From Pontibacter diazotrophicus (GTDB taxonomy: Bacteria; Bacteroidota; Bacteroidia; Cytophagales; Hymenobacteraceae), in the NCBI RefSeq assembly GCF_003367245.1, contig NZ_QRGR01000012.1, positions 115,678 through 179,677 of the forward strand: DNA of 64,000 nucleotides. Direction: 5' to 3'. The translations under genes were made by a program, and so were the position numbers. The stretch's first letter is position 1, and every line of letters begins with the position of its first letter. The notes under the pieces were generated by a model that was given only the letters and a program-made list of their open reading frames with translations, was not told the origin of the DNA and did not search any database. Below, one piece after another: positions 29,301-36,754 of the stretch.

Positions 29301-29891
29301 GCCATGGCCGCCGACGCTTACGCTGAAATAGAAGCACGCAATACCTTCATCACAGAGCAGCGCAACGACCTGATAAACGCCAAGAACATCCTCATCGACA
29401 CCATCAATGAAATTGACACGGTGGCGAAGGAGAAATTCATGATTGCTTTCGAGCAAATCAAGCACAACTTCAAGCTGGTGTTCCGCAGTCTCTTCACAGA
29501 AGAAGACAACTGCGACCTGGTGATTTCAGATCCGAAGAATCCGTTGGAGTCTAAGATTGAAATCATGGCGCAGCCAAAAGGAAAGCGGCCGTTAACCATC
29601 AACCAGCTTTCCGGAGGAGAAAAAACACTGACAGCCATTTCCCTGCTGTTCTCCATTTACCTCCTCAAGCCAGCGCCTTTCTGTATCTTCGATGAGGTAG
29701 ACGCCCCGCTGGATGATGCCAACATAGACAAGTTCAACAACATCATCCGCAAGTTCTCAAACGACTCGCAGTTCATCGTGGTAACCCATAATAAGCGCAC
29801 CATGGCCTCTACAGACGTTATGTACGGCATCACCATGATAGAGGCTGGTATCTCCCGTGTTATCCCTGTAGACCTGCGCCAGATAGCGTAG
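26355..29891 (+). CDS. smc: Chromosome segregation protein SMC
   Basis: This is the ATPase of the bacterial SMC-ScpAB condensin, which loads at origins and extrudes DNA to organise and segregate chromosomes. Its 1178 residues have the full layout: head part 1 with Walker A GPNGCGKS (31-38), a long coiled coil, a hinge at about 500-680 (KYLSKSESWSKPAPLLSDIL ... LSGGSVGLFDGNRLG), a second coiled coil, and head part 2 with signature LSGGEKTLTAISLLF and Walker B CIFDEVDAPLDDAN. Base composition is like the neighbouring housekeeping genes. It is monocistronic, with a strong terminator. Confidence 0.96.
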   Translation: MQVSKLEIKGFKSFGDRVVINFDNGITGIVGPNGCGKSNIVDAIRWVLGEQKTRNLRSDKMENVIFNGSKTRKPVQLAEVSITFDNNKGILPTEYSQVTVTRKYYRNGDSEYMLNGVACRLKDINELFLDTGIGSDSYAIIELKMVDEILNDKENSRRLLFEEAAGISKFKVRKKQTLKKLEETDADLERVEDVLHEIGKNMKTLERQAKQAIKYFQLKEDYKKHSLAFARRNISQYQNSLERLEQDVQQENNLKEQYVSTVTEAEDAIADQKEELNVTQEKLAEMQKTMQVQTAKLRQLESEIKLNTERSAYLKERMQQLRQQISQDTANVEHTQESILELRDELMEVQDQFATAEEQVSELKEQLQEANEQKATLQDTFQDLTQKQKAKQNEVYQLSKSLEISQVQIQNINQELERLHQQQQTADEDGRVLQEQLQEAQVALEDTTSELVRLQAKEETLQQNVEATEANIEELKTQRVELNRALDAKQNQYNLTKSLVENMEGFPEAIKYLSKSESWSKPAPLLSDILICEPDYKPLIESYLEPYMNFFVVDELQDAVEAIALLKSENKGRANFIILSEIEELEPTATYSEGNLKAGYEVVSAEKKYSSLMKYMLRNVYISDDSEEDLYDSDYKTIILKDGSAIRKPLSLSGGSVGLFDGNRLGRKQSLEKLAEEVEELTKQVDLMQSRVNTQNQILQNYKNESQKDVIKQLEKEVAKQQQDLLTVRIKHEQHQQNLRNFDQKKDELQERLLALREQSEDVSPQAEADQKELKRLEEELVVHNTYIERQQEQIAVISGRYNQENIQFHQLKNRFASLQQEISYKQKTVETNQERITQLKQELVKAEEEIATADTFVEENEAVVEAMNEARKAFGQELEEIEKEYFSLRGDLDEKEKTIRELQRKRQNSDELLLRMQQAKNDTQLKLVAIKERLAAEFSISDEDFATPVPEEDLLIPLSAEELSQHISNVKGQLDKMGPVNAMAADAYAEIEARNTFITEQRNDLINAKNILIDTINEIDTVAKEKFMIAFEQIKHNFKLVFRSLFTEEDNCDLVISDPKNPLESKIEIMAQPKGKRPLTINQLSGGEKTLTAISLLFSIYLLKPAPFCIFDEVDAPLDDANIDKFNNIIRKFSNDSQFIVVTHNKRTMASTDVMYGITMIEAGISRVIPVDLRQIA

Positions 29892-29925
29892 CCAGTTATC
29901 AATTTACATTTAACATTTAGCAGTA

Positions 29926-29966
29926 ACAGAGAGGGCCGCTATCTTAATAGCGGCCCTCTCTGTTTA
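29926..29966 (+). terminator. Terminator after smc
   Basis: ACAGAGAGGGCCGCTAT (29926-29942) pairs exactly with ATAGCGGCCCTCTCTGT (29947-29963), followed by TTT. Confidence 0.88.
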
Positions 29967-30092
29967 TGTATAGTGCTGTAACAATGCTTCAGCACTCCAG
30001 GTAATGAAAATTACGATGGTCAGATTTTTAATGATTTTTTTCCTAATGCCCTATTGCTGTTTTTTTGATGTCAAATGAAATTAATTTATGAT

Positions 30093-30139
30093 GTTTCATT
30101 CTAGGCGATTCTCCCCTTGAGGGGAGCTAGAGGGGTGTT
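30093..30139 (+). repeat. Left inverted repeat of the DUF559 cassette
   Basis: 47 bases that match the reverse complement of 30547-30593 at 44 positions. It contains its own perfect hairpin CTCCCCTTGAGGGGAG and ends in GGGGTGTT facing the gene. Confidence 0.85.
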
Positions 30140-30169
30140 TACATTCTAATGAGTTTAACAATAATATTT

Positions 30170-30559
30170 ATGAGGCGAAACAAGATTATACCATACCGCC
30201 AGGACCTGAAGCTGAAAGCGAGGGAGCTAAGAAAGAACAGTACGCTTTCTGAAGTACTGCTCTGGCAGGAAATAAAAGATAAAAAACTATTAGGTTTCCA
30301 GTTTCACAGACAGGTTCCTCTACTAGATTATATTGTAGACTTTTATTGCCATGAATTACAATTAGCTATTGAAATAGATGGAGACAGCCATGAAAACAAG
30401 GGGAGCTATGATAAAAAGAGGCAGAAAGAACTAGAAGCCTATGGTGTATGTGTTGTGAGATTTGATGACCTGGATGTGAAGAAAATGATACGTTATGTCC
30501 TTAATGAAATAGCACATTACATACATAATATCGATTCTGGTAGCGCAACACCCCTCTAA
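30170..30559 (+). CDS. DUF559 domain protein, Vsr-like endonuclease fold
   Basis: This is a small protein of the DUF559 family, which shares the PD-(D/E)XK-type nuclease fold of very-short-patch repair endonucleases. Starting from the ATG at 30170 it has 129 residues; the frame is open from 30149. Visible are LKLKARELRKNSTLSEVLLW, the metal-site pattern LDYIVDFYCHEL then LAIEIDGDSH (acidic D, E and D plus H), and a C-terminal VVRFDDLDV strand. The end of the coding region, SATPL and the stop TAA, is read from the right inverted repeat, so gene and repeats form a unit. Activity and target are not known. Confidence 0.85.
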   Translation: MRRNKIIPYRQDLKLKARELRKNSTLSEVLLWQEIKDKKLLGFQFHRQVPLLDYIVDFYCHELQLAIEIDGDSHENKGSYDKKRQKELEAYGVCVVRFDDLDVKKMIRYVLNEIAHYIHNIDSGSATPL

Positions 30560-30593
30560 CTCCCCTCAAGGGGAGAATCTACTAGAATGAAAC
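30547..30593 (-). repeat. Right inverted repeat of the DUF559 cassette
   Basis: Mirror copy of 30093-30139 with three mismatches; contains CTCCCCTCAAGGGGAG. It overlaps the last four codons and the stop of the nuclease gene. A partial related piece, TCCTCAAGGGGAAAAT, follows at about 30600. Confidence 0.85.
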
Positions 30594-30654
30594 GTTCTAT
30601 CCTCAAGGGGAAAATGCTTCTTTTTGCATACAAAATTAATTTTTTTGAAAGCTG

Positions 30655-31209
30655 TCACCTTACTCCCTGCTCCGGGAATTTACCAGTTTTGGTACGGTAG
30701 AAGGCTTTAATCTTTTCGATGTCTGCATCTATGTCTCCGGAGGGATAGATGGTGGGACCAACACCGGCTTCTTTTTTAGCATAGTCCAGATAGCCCAGCA
30801 CGATAGGAACACCGGCTCCCTCTGCCACGTGGTAGAAACCCCTTCGCCAGCGTGGCTGGTACTTGCGGGTGCCTTCCGGCGTCACCATCACACACATATC
30901 TCCAGGTGTATCCTTTATGATCCGTATCATGGCGTCTACCATCTTCGTGTTTTTAGAGCGATCCACAGGTAAAGCGCCCATCGATTTAATCAGGCCTCCT
31001 ACTAGTGGGTATTCTACAAACTCTTTCTTGATGGTAACCCGCAGCGGTGCGTCCATGAGAAAGAAAGCGGCACGGGCGTAAACGAAATCCCAGTTGCTGG
31101 TGTGTGGTGCCGCTATCATCACACAGCGGCGGTTTTCTGGTGTCAGGTTACCCTTTAGTTTCCAACCAGAAAGTTTGAAAAGGGCTTTGGAAAGAAGTTT
31201 GGCTATCAT
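30655..31209 (-). CDS. Lysophospholipid/1-acyl-glycerol-phosphate acyltransferase family protein
   Basis: This is a 184-residue member of the PlsC/LPLAT family, which transfers acyl chains to lysophospholipids or other acceptors at the inner membrane. The catalytic HX4D motif reads HTSNWDF (near residues 36-42). The later family blocks are GALPVDRSK and VTPEGTRKYQPRWRRGFYHV. It is shorter than typical PlsC (about 240) and lacks a long N-terminal membrane helix, like the small acyltransferases often annotated as PlsC-like in Bacteroidota. The acceptor is not predictable. Confidence 0.82.
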   Translation of the reverse strand: MIAKLLSKALFKLSGWKLKGNLTPENRRCVMIAAPHTSNWDFVYARAAFFLMDAPLRVTIKKEFVEYPLVGGLIKSMGALPVDRSKNTKMVDAMIRIIKDTPGDMCVMVTPEGTRKYQPRWRRGFYHVAEGAGVPIVLGYLDYAKKEAGVGPTIYPSGDIDADIEKIKAFYRTKTGKFPEQGVR

Positions 31210-31308
31210 TTAAGAATTTGTGCGAAAGCTGCATACCAGTAGCCGAAACTACATCTGGCATATGTTAGCAGCAATTGAAGCCGCATAAATACACACAAAA
31301 TTCCGCTT

Positions 31309-31938
31309 TTACAAGGCCTCCTTGATCACGTGCGCACGCTTGCGCCAGATATAAGCCTGAACGCCAAAGCCTAACATAGGCCCTAAGGTAACATTAGACT
31401 TGTCACCTTCCCACTCCCTGAAGTATCGGAACGACAGGATAGGCTCTAAGGCAATTTTTTCGTTGATGAAGTGTGCATAGCCAATGCCAAGACCGCCTTG
31501 AAATAGATTTGTCTTCTGACCGTTAGAGAAGTTCAATAGACCGACTTCAAGCGATAACTCCCCAAACACACCGTTATCCAGGTAATAGCGGGTAAAAGGG
31601 CCGAATAGTAGCATCGTCCGGCGGAATTTTTTGTCTTCTCCTTCCTCCACTGCAGTGCTGAAGCTTTCGTGCTCTAAAGACACTACCAAACCAACCGCAA
31701 AATCATGGTCTATAAAGTAGCCGTTCTTCGTTCTGAGAGAAGCTAAGATGTTGGTTCCTTCTTCTGCTCCAAGAGGTAAATGCAGCTCTTTAGTTGTTTT
31801 ATATGCGGAAGCACTGAGCGTTCCGCCAATTAAAAGAGAACCATGTTTCACCTTAGCAGGAACCATGTGGCTAAGGTTTTCCTGGGCATAGACTGAAAAA
31901 TTAAAAAGCAGAAAGGCAACTAGTAAAATTTTTCGCAT
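31309..31938 (-). CDS. Outer membrane beta-barrel protein
   Basis: This 209-residue protein has a signal peptide (MRKILLVAFLLFNFSVYAQ) followed by alternating hydrophobic and polar segments typical of an eight-stranded barrel (GSLLIGGTLSASAYKTTKEL, FAVGLVVSLEHESFS, MLLFGPFTRYYLD, FGELSLEVGLLNFSNG, and GGLGIGYAHFINEKIALEPI). The last residues are basic rather than the usual aromatic end, so barrel closure is less certain. Function is unknown. It is monocistronic. Confidence 0.75.
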   Translation of the reverse strand: MRKILLVAFLLFNFSVYAQENLSHMVPAKVKHGSLLIGGTLSASAYKTTKELHLPLGAEEGTNILASLRTKNGYFIDHDFAVGLVVSLEHESFSTAVEEGEDKKFRRTMLLFGPFTRYYLDNGVFGELSLEVGLLNFSNGQKTNLFQGGLGIGYAHFINEKIALEPILSFRYFREWEGDKSNVTLGPMLGFGVQAYIWRKRAHVIKEAL

Positions 31939-32232
31939 AAGGGGTGTAAGGTTAGGTTTAAGGGCTCGGTGTCTTTATACGTAACAACGATAAAAAGTAT
32001 CGTATGATTATAAATAAATATTCAATACATTATATATCAGGCACTTTATTTCGTGGAGGTTAAGCAGAAAGGTGTAAACAGAAACAATTTTCAAGTAAGC
32101 TTCCCTCCCATCCAGATGAAAATAAATAGTTGCCGGGCGACATATCTTAGTGCGGAATGGCTGTAGCTTGGCGGATAGTGGCCGCAGGTGAAGCCATTTT
32201 AAAGCTAAACTGAAGGGCAATTATTTTTTTAA

Positions 32233-32434
32233 CTGACGTTACGCAACAGCAGTTTATCTTTTGTTTTAGTCCCGGCGGAACGACCTATTAATAGCCCTAT
32301 GGCCAGAAGTCGCCCTTAGGTCTAACGGAGCGGCCTGTACATACTCCCCAACAGTTCGCTCCGCTGGAGCTAAAGAATACTGGGCATTTTTTCTACCAAC
32401 AGATCGTCCCGCCGGGACTCTTGCGCAATGTCAG
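32233..32434. repeat. Composite imperfect palindrome rich in CCGGCGG/CCGCCGG
   Basis: The outer arms CTGACGTTACGCAA (32233-32246) and TTGCGCAATGTCAG (32421-32434) match at 12 of 14 positions. Inner arms AGTCCCGGCGGAACGA (32269-32284) and TCGTCCCGCCGGGACT (32404-32419) match at 15 of 16. A further related pair is seen inside (AACGGAGCGG / TTCGCTCCGCTGGAGC). There is no coding content. From 31940 to 32232 I see nothing convincing. Confidence 0.6.
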
Positions 32435-32441
32435 CTATGTA

Positions 32442-32602
32442 GAGCATGTTTCAAATTCATCCTTTGCGCTGTAAACTGCCCATAAAGGAACCTGACTTCA
32501 CCGTTTTCTCGCTCCATAGCGCTGCTATGAAGCTCCAAAACCGTTTCGCCAGAACCCTTCATGGACAATTTTCGCATCCAAAAACGAAATTTAAACATGC
32601 TC
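32442..32602. mobile_element. MITE-like element, copy 2
   Basis: A 161-base element with GAGCATGTTTCAAA at the left and AATTTAAACATGCTC at the right, flanked by TA on both sides. It shares both ends and sub-terminal motifs with the element at 15701-15802 but has a longer, different interior. Confidence 0.72.
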
Positions 32603-32639
32603 TATTCGTTTCCGGCGAAGAGAAACTATCTCTGAGCCA

Positions 32640-32704
32640 CTAGCCCAGATGACTTACAAACCCGACATCATTTAAAGACACAAGTTTATAAACTTGCGCA
32701 AGTG
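32640..32704 (-). repeat. Multi-hairpin intergenic repeat, copy C (partial)
   Basis: On the minus strand it reads TTGCGCAAGTTTATAAACTT then GTGTC and GATGTCGGGTTTG, matching the left half of copies A and B (24057 and 24946). The right half is missing. Confidence 0.65.
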
Positions 32705-32734
32705 ATATGGAAAAAATAAGCCAGCCTCATGCAG

Positions 32735-33499
32735 TTACTTATTCATCAGCTGGCGCAGGTGCTTTTCCATGTGCATCGTGTAATCGTAACCTACTTTAAA
32801 GATTTCATCTGCTTTCCTGAAATTGGTGAGCCGGTAGTACCGGAGCTCCTGCGGTTCCAGGAACAGGTCGCAGAGGTGCAGGCGCAGCTTGATGTTGTTG
32901 TTGATGGCCAGCAGCACCGTGCGCTCTATCATCCCCCGCAGGCTCGTAACGTGTGCCTGGTGGTTCACCGGATTCACGTGCACGCCAATTTTGACGTCAC
33001 AGTTGTTATGAAGTGGCTCTACAGGTAAATTGTTTAACAGACCACCGTCATTAAGCAGCTTGCCCTTATACTCGACAGGCTTATAGAGTATCGGAACGGC
33101 AGAGGTGGCTATTAATGGCTTGATAAGCTCACCAGAGGAAAAATAAACATTGGTACCCTCGTTCATATCCGTCGTGCCAATCACCACCGGAATCTTAAGG
33201 TCTTCAAAGGAGGCATTCGCTCCTAGGTAATTTTTATAGAGCTTTTCTGTCTCCTCCAGGTGCATCAAGCCCGCATTTCCAAAAGTCGGGCGCATAATCT
33301 TGAATACGCTGAGCTCCTTTATCAGCTTCAGGATTTCGTCCGGCGTAAATCCATAGGCATACAGCACCCCGGCAATCGCCCCGGAGCTTACCCCCGATAT
33401 CATACTAATTTTTATTTCCAGCTCATCCAGCGCCTTCAGAACCCCCAGATGCGCAATACCACGGGCTCCCCCACCCGACAAAGCCAATCCTACCCGCAT
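32735..33499 (-). CDS. Patatin-like phospholipase family protein
   Basis: This is a serine-aspartate dyad hydrolase of lipid esters, cytoplasmic or membrane-associated (RssA-like, no signal peptide). It has 254 residues. Family motifs are complete: the oxyanion loop GGGARG at 9-14, the nucleophile GVSSG at 36-40 (S39), and the DGG motif with D151 (LLNDGGLLNNLP). The native substrate is unknown. It lies 3 bases after the MBL hydrolase gene on the same strand, so the two are likely co-transcribed. Confidence 0.88.
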   Translation of the reverse strand: MRVGLALSGGGARGIAHLGVLKALDELEIKISMISGVSSGAIAGVLYAYGFTPDEILKLIKELSVFKIMRPTFGNAGLMHLEETEKLYKNYLGANASFEDLKIPVVIGTTDMNEGTNVYFSSGELIKPLIATSAVPILYKPVEYKGKLLNDGGLLNNLPVEPLHNNCDVKIGVHVNPVNHQAHVTSLRGMIERTVLLAINNNIKLRLHLCDLFLEPQELRYYRLTNFRKADEIFKVGYDYTMHMEKHLRQLMNK

Positions 33500-33502
33500 A
33501 CC

Positions 33503-34345
33503 TTAAGCTTCCGCTAACTTAAAGGTGTCAGCCAGGCGAATGCCTTTCTCAGTATGTTGCACGGTGCAGCACTCATTTACCGGGTCATGCTCCAGGAACA
33601 TCACATAGTTTTCATCTGCAGCCGTCTTCATGAATCTCGCCTTCTCATCCAGCGTCAGTAAAGGGCGTGTATCATAGCCCATCACATAGGGCAAAGGAAT
33701 GTGACCGGTGGATGGCAGCAGGTCGGCCATATAAGCCAGTTTGCGGCCCTTGTACGTGATAATGGGCACCATCATCTTATCGGTGTGGCCATTGGCGTAA
33801 AAGATGTCAAATTGCGGTAAAGGCGACGGTGCAGCAGGGTCTATGAGTTGCAGGTGCCCACTCTCCTGCATCGGCAGAATGTTCTCCTTCAGGAAAGAGG
33901 CTTTTTCCCGCGCATTGGGTTTGGTAGCCCACTCCCAGTGATCGGAGTTAGACCAGTACGTCGCATTAGGAAACGTCAGTTCCAGTGCTCCATCGCTGTT
34001 TTTATACTTCACCCCGCCGCCGCAATGGTCGAAGTGCAGGTGCGTCAGGAAAACATCTGTTACATCGGCATATGAGAAACCAGCCGCATGCAAAGACTTT
34101 TCAAGGGTCGCATCGCCGTGCAGGTAATAGTGGCTGAAGAACTTTGCATCCTGCTTGTCGCCTAAGCCATTGTCAATCAGAATCAGGCGGTCACCGTCTT
34201 CAATCAGCAGGCAGCGCATCGCCCACGTACAGAGGTTATTTTCATCAGCAGGATTCGTGCGTTGCCAAAGCGATTTGGGTACCACCCCGAACATAGCACC
34301 TCCATCCAATTTAAAAAAACCTGTATCTATTACGTGTAGCTTCAT
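33503..34345 (-). CDS. MBL-fold metallo-hydrolase
   Basis: This is a metallo-beta-lactamase-fold hydrolase with a dinuclear metal site. The motif THLHFDHCGG gives H102, H104, D106 and H107, and later conserved residues include the H in ANGHTDKMM and the terminal EHDP. The upstream part (GDRLILIDNGLGDKQDAKFF) resembles lactonase/PqsE-like subgroups that act on lactones or thioesters, but no substrate can be given. The start is the ATG at 34343-34345 (MKLHVIDTGF); the frame is open 21 codons more. It is probably an operon with the patatin gene. Confidence 0.86.
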   Translation of the reverse strand: MKLHVIDTGFFKLDGGAMFGVVPKSLWQRTNPADENNLCTWAMRCLLIEDGDRLILIDNGLGDKQDAKFFSHYYLHGDATLEKSLHAAGFSYADVTDVFLTHLHFDHCGGGVKYKNSDGALELTFPNATYWSNSDHWEWATKPNAREKASFLKENILPMQESGHLQLIDPAAPSPLPQFDIFYANGHTDKMMVPIITYKGRKLAYMADLLPSTGHIPLPYVMGYDTRPLLTLDEKARFMKTAADENYVMFLEHDPVNECCTVQHTEKGIRLADTFKLAEA

Positions 34346-34510
34346 GTGTGTTGTTGATTTTCTGTTGTGTGAGTAACGGATGTTACCCCTGTTTCGTTTT
34401 TGTACCACTTTGGGGGATGATTTACATCCGCGAATAATTGCAGGGGCATTTATCCATGCCTCGTACGGACATGTCGCAACCTGCTAATCGTTCCCGAATT
34501 TGTCTGAATC

Positions 34511-34558
34511 AGGATTTTCGGGATTATTAGGATTTTCAGGATTTAGGATTGGCAGGAT
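34511..34558. repeat. Short imperfect tandem AGGATTTTC/AGGATT repeats
   Basis: CAGGATTTTCGGGATTATTA followed by AGGATTTTCAGGATTTAGGA and GGCAGGAT: a 9-13 base unit repeated about five times. A fragment of the same type (CCTGAAAATCCTG) is seen near 26099. Confidence 0.5.
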
Positions 34559-34609
34559 GAACATCCATGTTCCTGTCTGCCGGTATTGTTTCATTCACAG
34601 GCTGATGCG

Positions 34610-34690
34610 GGACAGGTCGCGACCTGTCCGTACGAACAACGAACGACGAACAACGAAATTCCCCTCCTCGGAGGGGCAGGGGTGGGTTCA
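34610..34690. repeat. GGTCGCGACC palindrome followed by a CCCCT/AGGGG hairpin
   Basis: GGACAGGTCGCGACCTGTCC (34610-34629) is a perfect 20-base palindrome, related to the outer arms at 25701-25868 and to a degenerate copy near 34463-34485. It is followed by CGAAC-type micro-repeats and, at 34661-34690, by CCCCTCCTCGGAGGGGCAGG and GGTGGGTTCA, a solo member of the CCCCT/AGGGG hairpin family. Confidence 0.6.
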
Positions 34691-34793
34691 TTTACTTCAC
34701 CAATGCATCCTCCGAAACAAAAAAATGAACTGGGAATACAGATGGAACTCCATATTTCCAGTTCATTTCAGGTAAAATATATTGAATGGGTAA

Positions 34794-35744
34794 TTAACCT
34801 TCCAGTACCACACCCATGCCGGAGAACTTCTCTATTCGCTGCATGATACGCTCTTCAGCATCTATCCCCTCCAGTTCATCCAGAAGCTTAATAATTTCCT
34901 TCTTCAGGGTGCGCATCATTTTCGTCGGTTCCAGGTGCGCGCCTCCGAGTGGTTCTTTGATGATACCGTCTATCAGCTTGTTCTGCAGCATGTCTTTGGC
35001 GGTGAGCTTCAGGGCTTCAGCGGCCTGCTCCTTATAGTTCCAGCTTCTCCACAGAATAGAAGAGCAGGACTCCGGGGAGATAACAGAATACCAGGTGTTC
35101 TCCAGCATCATCACGCGGTCGCCGATGGCAATGCCGAGGGCACCGCCAGAGGCCCCCTCTCCTATGATGATACAGATAACCGGCACCTTCAGCATAAACA
35201 TCTCCTTCAGGTTGCGGGCAATCGCCTCTCCCTGTCCGCGCTCTTCCGCCTCCAGTCCCGGAAAGGCACCCGGCGTGTCAATGAGCGTCACAATCGGGCG
35301 GCCAAATTTCTCGGCCATCTTCATCAGGCGAAGTGCCTTGCGGTAGCCCTCCGGGTTCGCCATACCGAAGTTGCGCAGCTGGCGCTGTTTCGTGTTGCGC
35401 CCCTTCTGCTGCCCTATAAACATAATGCTGCGGCCATCCACTTCACCGAAACCACCGACCATGGCTTTGTCGTCACTCACCGTGCGGTCGCCGTGCAGCT
35501 CCACAAACTTCTCCGTGAGGCCGTTGATATAATCCAGGGTGTAAGGCCGCTCCGGGTGGCGCGACAACTGCACGCGCTGCCAGCGGGTCAGGTTGGCGTA
35601 GGTTTCCTTTTTAAGGTTCTTGATTTTCTCTTCCAGGGCCTTTACTGCCTCCGAAACATCTACCTGGCTCTCATCTGCCAGCTTCTTCATTTCCTTCAGT
35701 TTGCCCTCAAGGGCAGCAATGGGCTGTTCAAAATCTAAAAGCAT
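34794..35744 (-). CDS. accA: Acetyl-CoA carboxylase carboxyltransferase subunit alpha
   Basis: This is one half of the carboxyltransferase that moves CO2 from biotin to acetyl-CoA, making malonyl-CoA for fatty acid synthesis; it works with AccD, BCCP and AccC in the cytoplasm. Its 316 residues match the family. Visible are the N-terminal helical region ([20 protein letters not shown]), [20 protein letters not shown], the crotonase-like core [20 protein letters not shown], and the oxyanion block [20 protein letters not shown]. It is monocistronic here. Confidence 0.96.
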   Translation of the reverse strand: MLLDFEQPIAALEGKLKEMKKLADESQVDVSEAVKALEEKIKNLKKETYANLTRWQRVQLSRHPERPYTLDYINGLTEKFVELHGDRTVSDDKAMVGGFGEVDGRSIMFIGQQKGRNTKQRQLRNFGMANPEGYRKALRLMKMAEKFGRPIVTLIDTPGAFPGLEAEERGQGEAIARNLKEMFMLKVPVICIIIGEGASGGALGIAIGDRVMMLENTWYSVISPESCSSILWRSWNYKEQAAEALKLTAKDMLQNKLIDGIIKEPLGGAHLEPTKMMRTLKKEIIKLLDELEGIDAEERIMQRIEKFSGMGVVLEG

Positions 35745-35896
35745 GGGTTCCTCCTTGTTTAGGATACAAATTTAAGAGTTTCCACTCATGATAGGTAAGA
35801 AGATAGCAAAATCTGTACAGGTAAAAAATAATCTGCTTGTAAATGAACAAATTAACAATTAAACGGCAAAATATAGCGTCAAAAACAGGCTCTCCG

Positions 35897-35928
35897 CTTG
35901 CACATTCCAATTTAACGCTATACATTTG
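35897..35928 (+). promoter_or_regulatory. Promoter of the tRNA-Asp pair
   Basis: TTG at 35898-35900, a 20-base spacer and TACATTTG at 35921-35928 fit the Bacteroidota -33/-7 pattern, 36 bases before the first tRNA. Confidence 0.65.
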
Positions 35929-35964
35929 CATCACCTTATCAGAAAGATTAAGGGATAACAAAAC

Positions 35965-36038
35965 GGTCTGGTAGTTCAGTTGGTTAGAATGCCGCCCTGT
36001 CACGGCGGAGGTCGCGAGTTCGAGTCTCGTCCAGACCG
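35965..36038 (+). tRNA. tRNA-Asp (anticodon GTC), copy 1
   Basis: The acceptor GGTCTGG pairs with CCAGACC. The anticodon loop CTGTCAC (GTC) sits on the strong stem GCCGC/GCGGC-type, and the T arm GCGAG/CTCGT surrounds TTCGAGT. The discriminator is G and no CCA is encoded. It is identical to copy 2 and read from the same promoter. Confidence 0.96.
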
Positions 36039-36097
36039 CAGCTTTAAAACTGCGGTAAACGCAAAAGAGCAAAAGGCTCTGCATTAGTAAAATTATT

Positions 36098-36171
36098 GGT
36101 CTGGTAGTTCAGTTGGTTAGAATGCCGCCCTGTCACGGCGGAGGTCGCGAGTTCGAGTCTCGTCCAGACCG
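36098..36171 (+). tRNA. tRNA-Asp (anticodon GTC), copy 2
   Basis: Identical over all 74 bases to the copy at 35965-36038. The 59-base spacer contains small hairpins (GCAGTTTT-type and AGAGC/GCTCT) that may be processing sites. Confidence 0.96.
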
Positions 36172-36175
36172 CGAA

Positions 36176-36205
36176 AGCCTGAGGTGAAAGCCTCGGGCTT
36201 TTTTA
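36176..36205 (+). terminator. Terminator after the tRNA-Asp pair
   Basis: AGCCTGAGG pairs with CCTCGGGCT (one T-G pair) around TGAAAG and is followed by TTTTTT. Confidence 0.88.
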
Positions 36206-36754
36206 TGCCCTCACCTGAATAACCTCACCCCAGCCCTCTCCTTTTATCGAGGGCCCCTACCCCCAAAACAGGAGAGGGAGCTAAGCAGTTGCTCTTTACT
36301 CACCTATTCTTTCAAGTGCAGTCCCAGCAGTTTTCATATTCAAAAAACTGGCGCCGGAATCCATCCGGTGATGTGCAGTGGGTAAGAGTTTCCAGACTCG
36401 CTTTATATTTATAAGAGATGAATGGAGGTGTAACACCGCTTCTCATAAACATCATTCCATAGCTCCGGAAATATCTACTCTACTTAGGCTGCGTAGATTC
36501 AGCATATCCAGCGGCATCTCACCTACTGTTCCATTGTTTCTCTCCGAGCTCTCAAGGCCGAGAGGCCTCGTCTTTGGGCATCGCGCTGGGAGTTTTTTGC
36601 GCCGGGGCGCTGCCGCGCGAGCGGCACCAAAAATCTCCAAATAGAGGGCCCCTACCCCCAGGCGCTCAACCCAAAGACTGGAAACATATTCACTTCGTGC
36701 CGAAGGAGAGCATTAGATAAATTTTTTAGAAGGGGCTGGCAAATTGATGTAACG
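36206..36754. repeat. Repeat-rich gap after tRNA-Asp
   Basis: No coding region. It contains a hairpin CCCTCTCCT/AGGAGAGGG (about 36231-36277), a 17-base direct repeat GAGGGCCCCTACCCCCA at 36249-36265 and 36644-36660, and a very GC-rich block near 36540-36630. This block (GCGCCGGGGCGCTGCCGCGC) stands out from its surroundings. Confidence 0.5.

Noticed and set aside
30093..30593. Classical IS element
   Set aside because: No transposase; the only gene is DUF559 and I see no flanking target duplication.
32008..32220. 70-codon minus-strand ORF
   Set aside because: It lies in a repeat-rich gap, has no recognisable domain and an irregular composition.
34500..34846. Two overlapping plus-strand ORFs of 86-91 codons
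   Set aside because: They read through tandem AGGATT repeats and a palindrome and run into the accA end on the other strand.
35728..36084. 118-codon minus-strand ORF across the first tRNA-Asp (contains WTRLELATSAVTGRHSNQLN)
   Set aside because: It is the antisense of the tRNA gene and its flanks, a well-known false protein in annotations.
36378..36644. 88-codon plus-strand ORF and its antisense partner
   Set aside because: The C-terminal part is made by the GC-rich repeat block; no protein family pattern.
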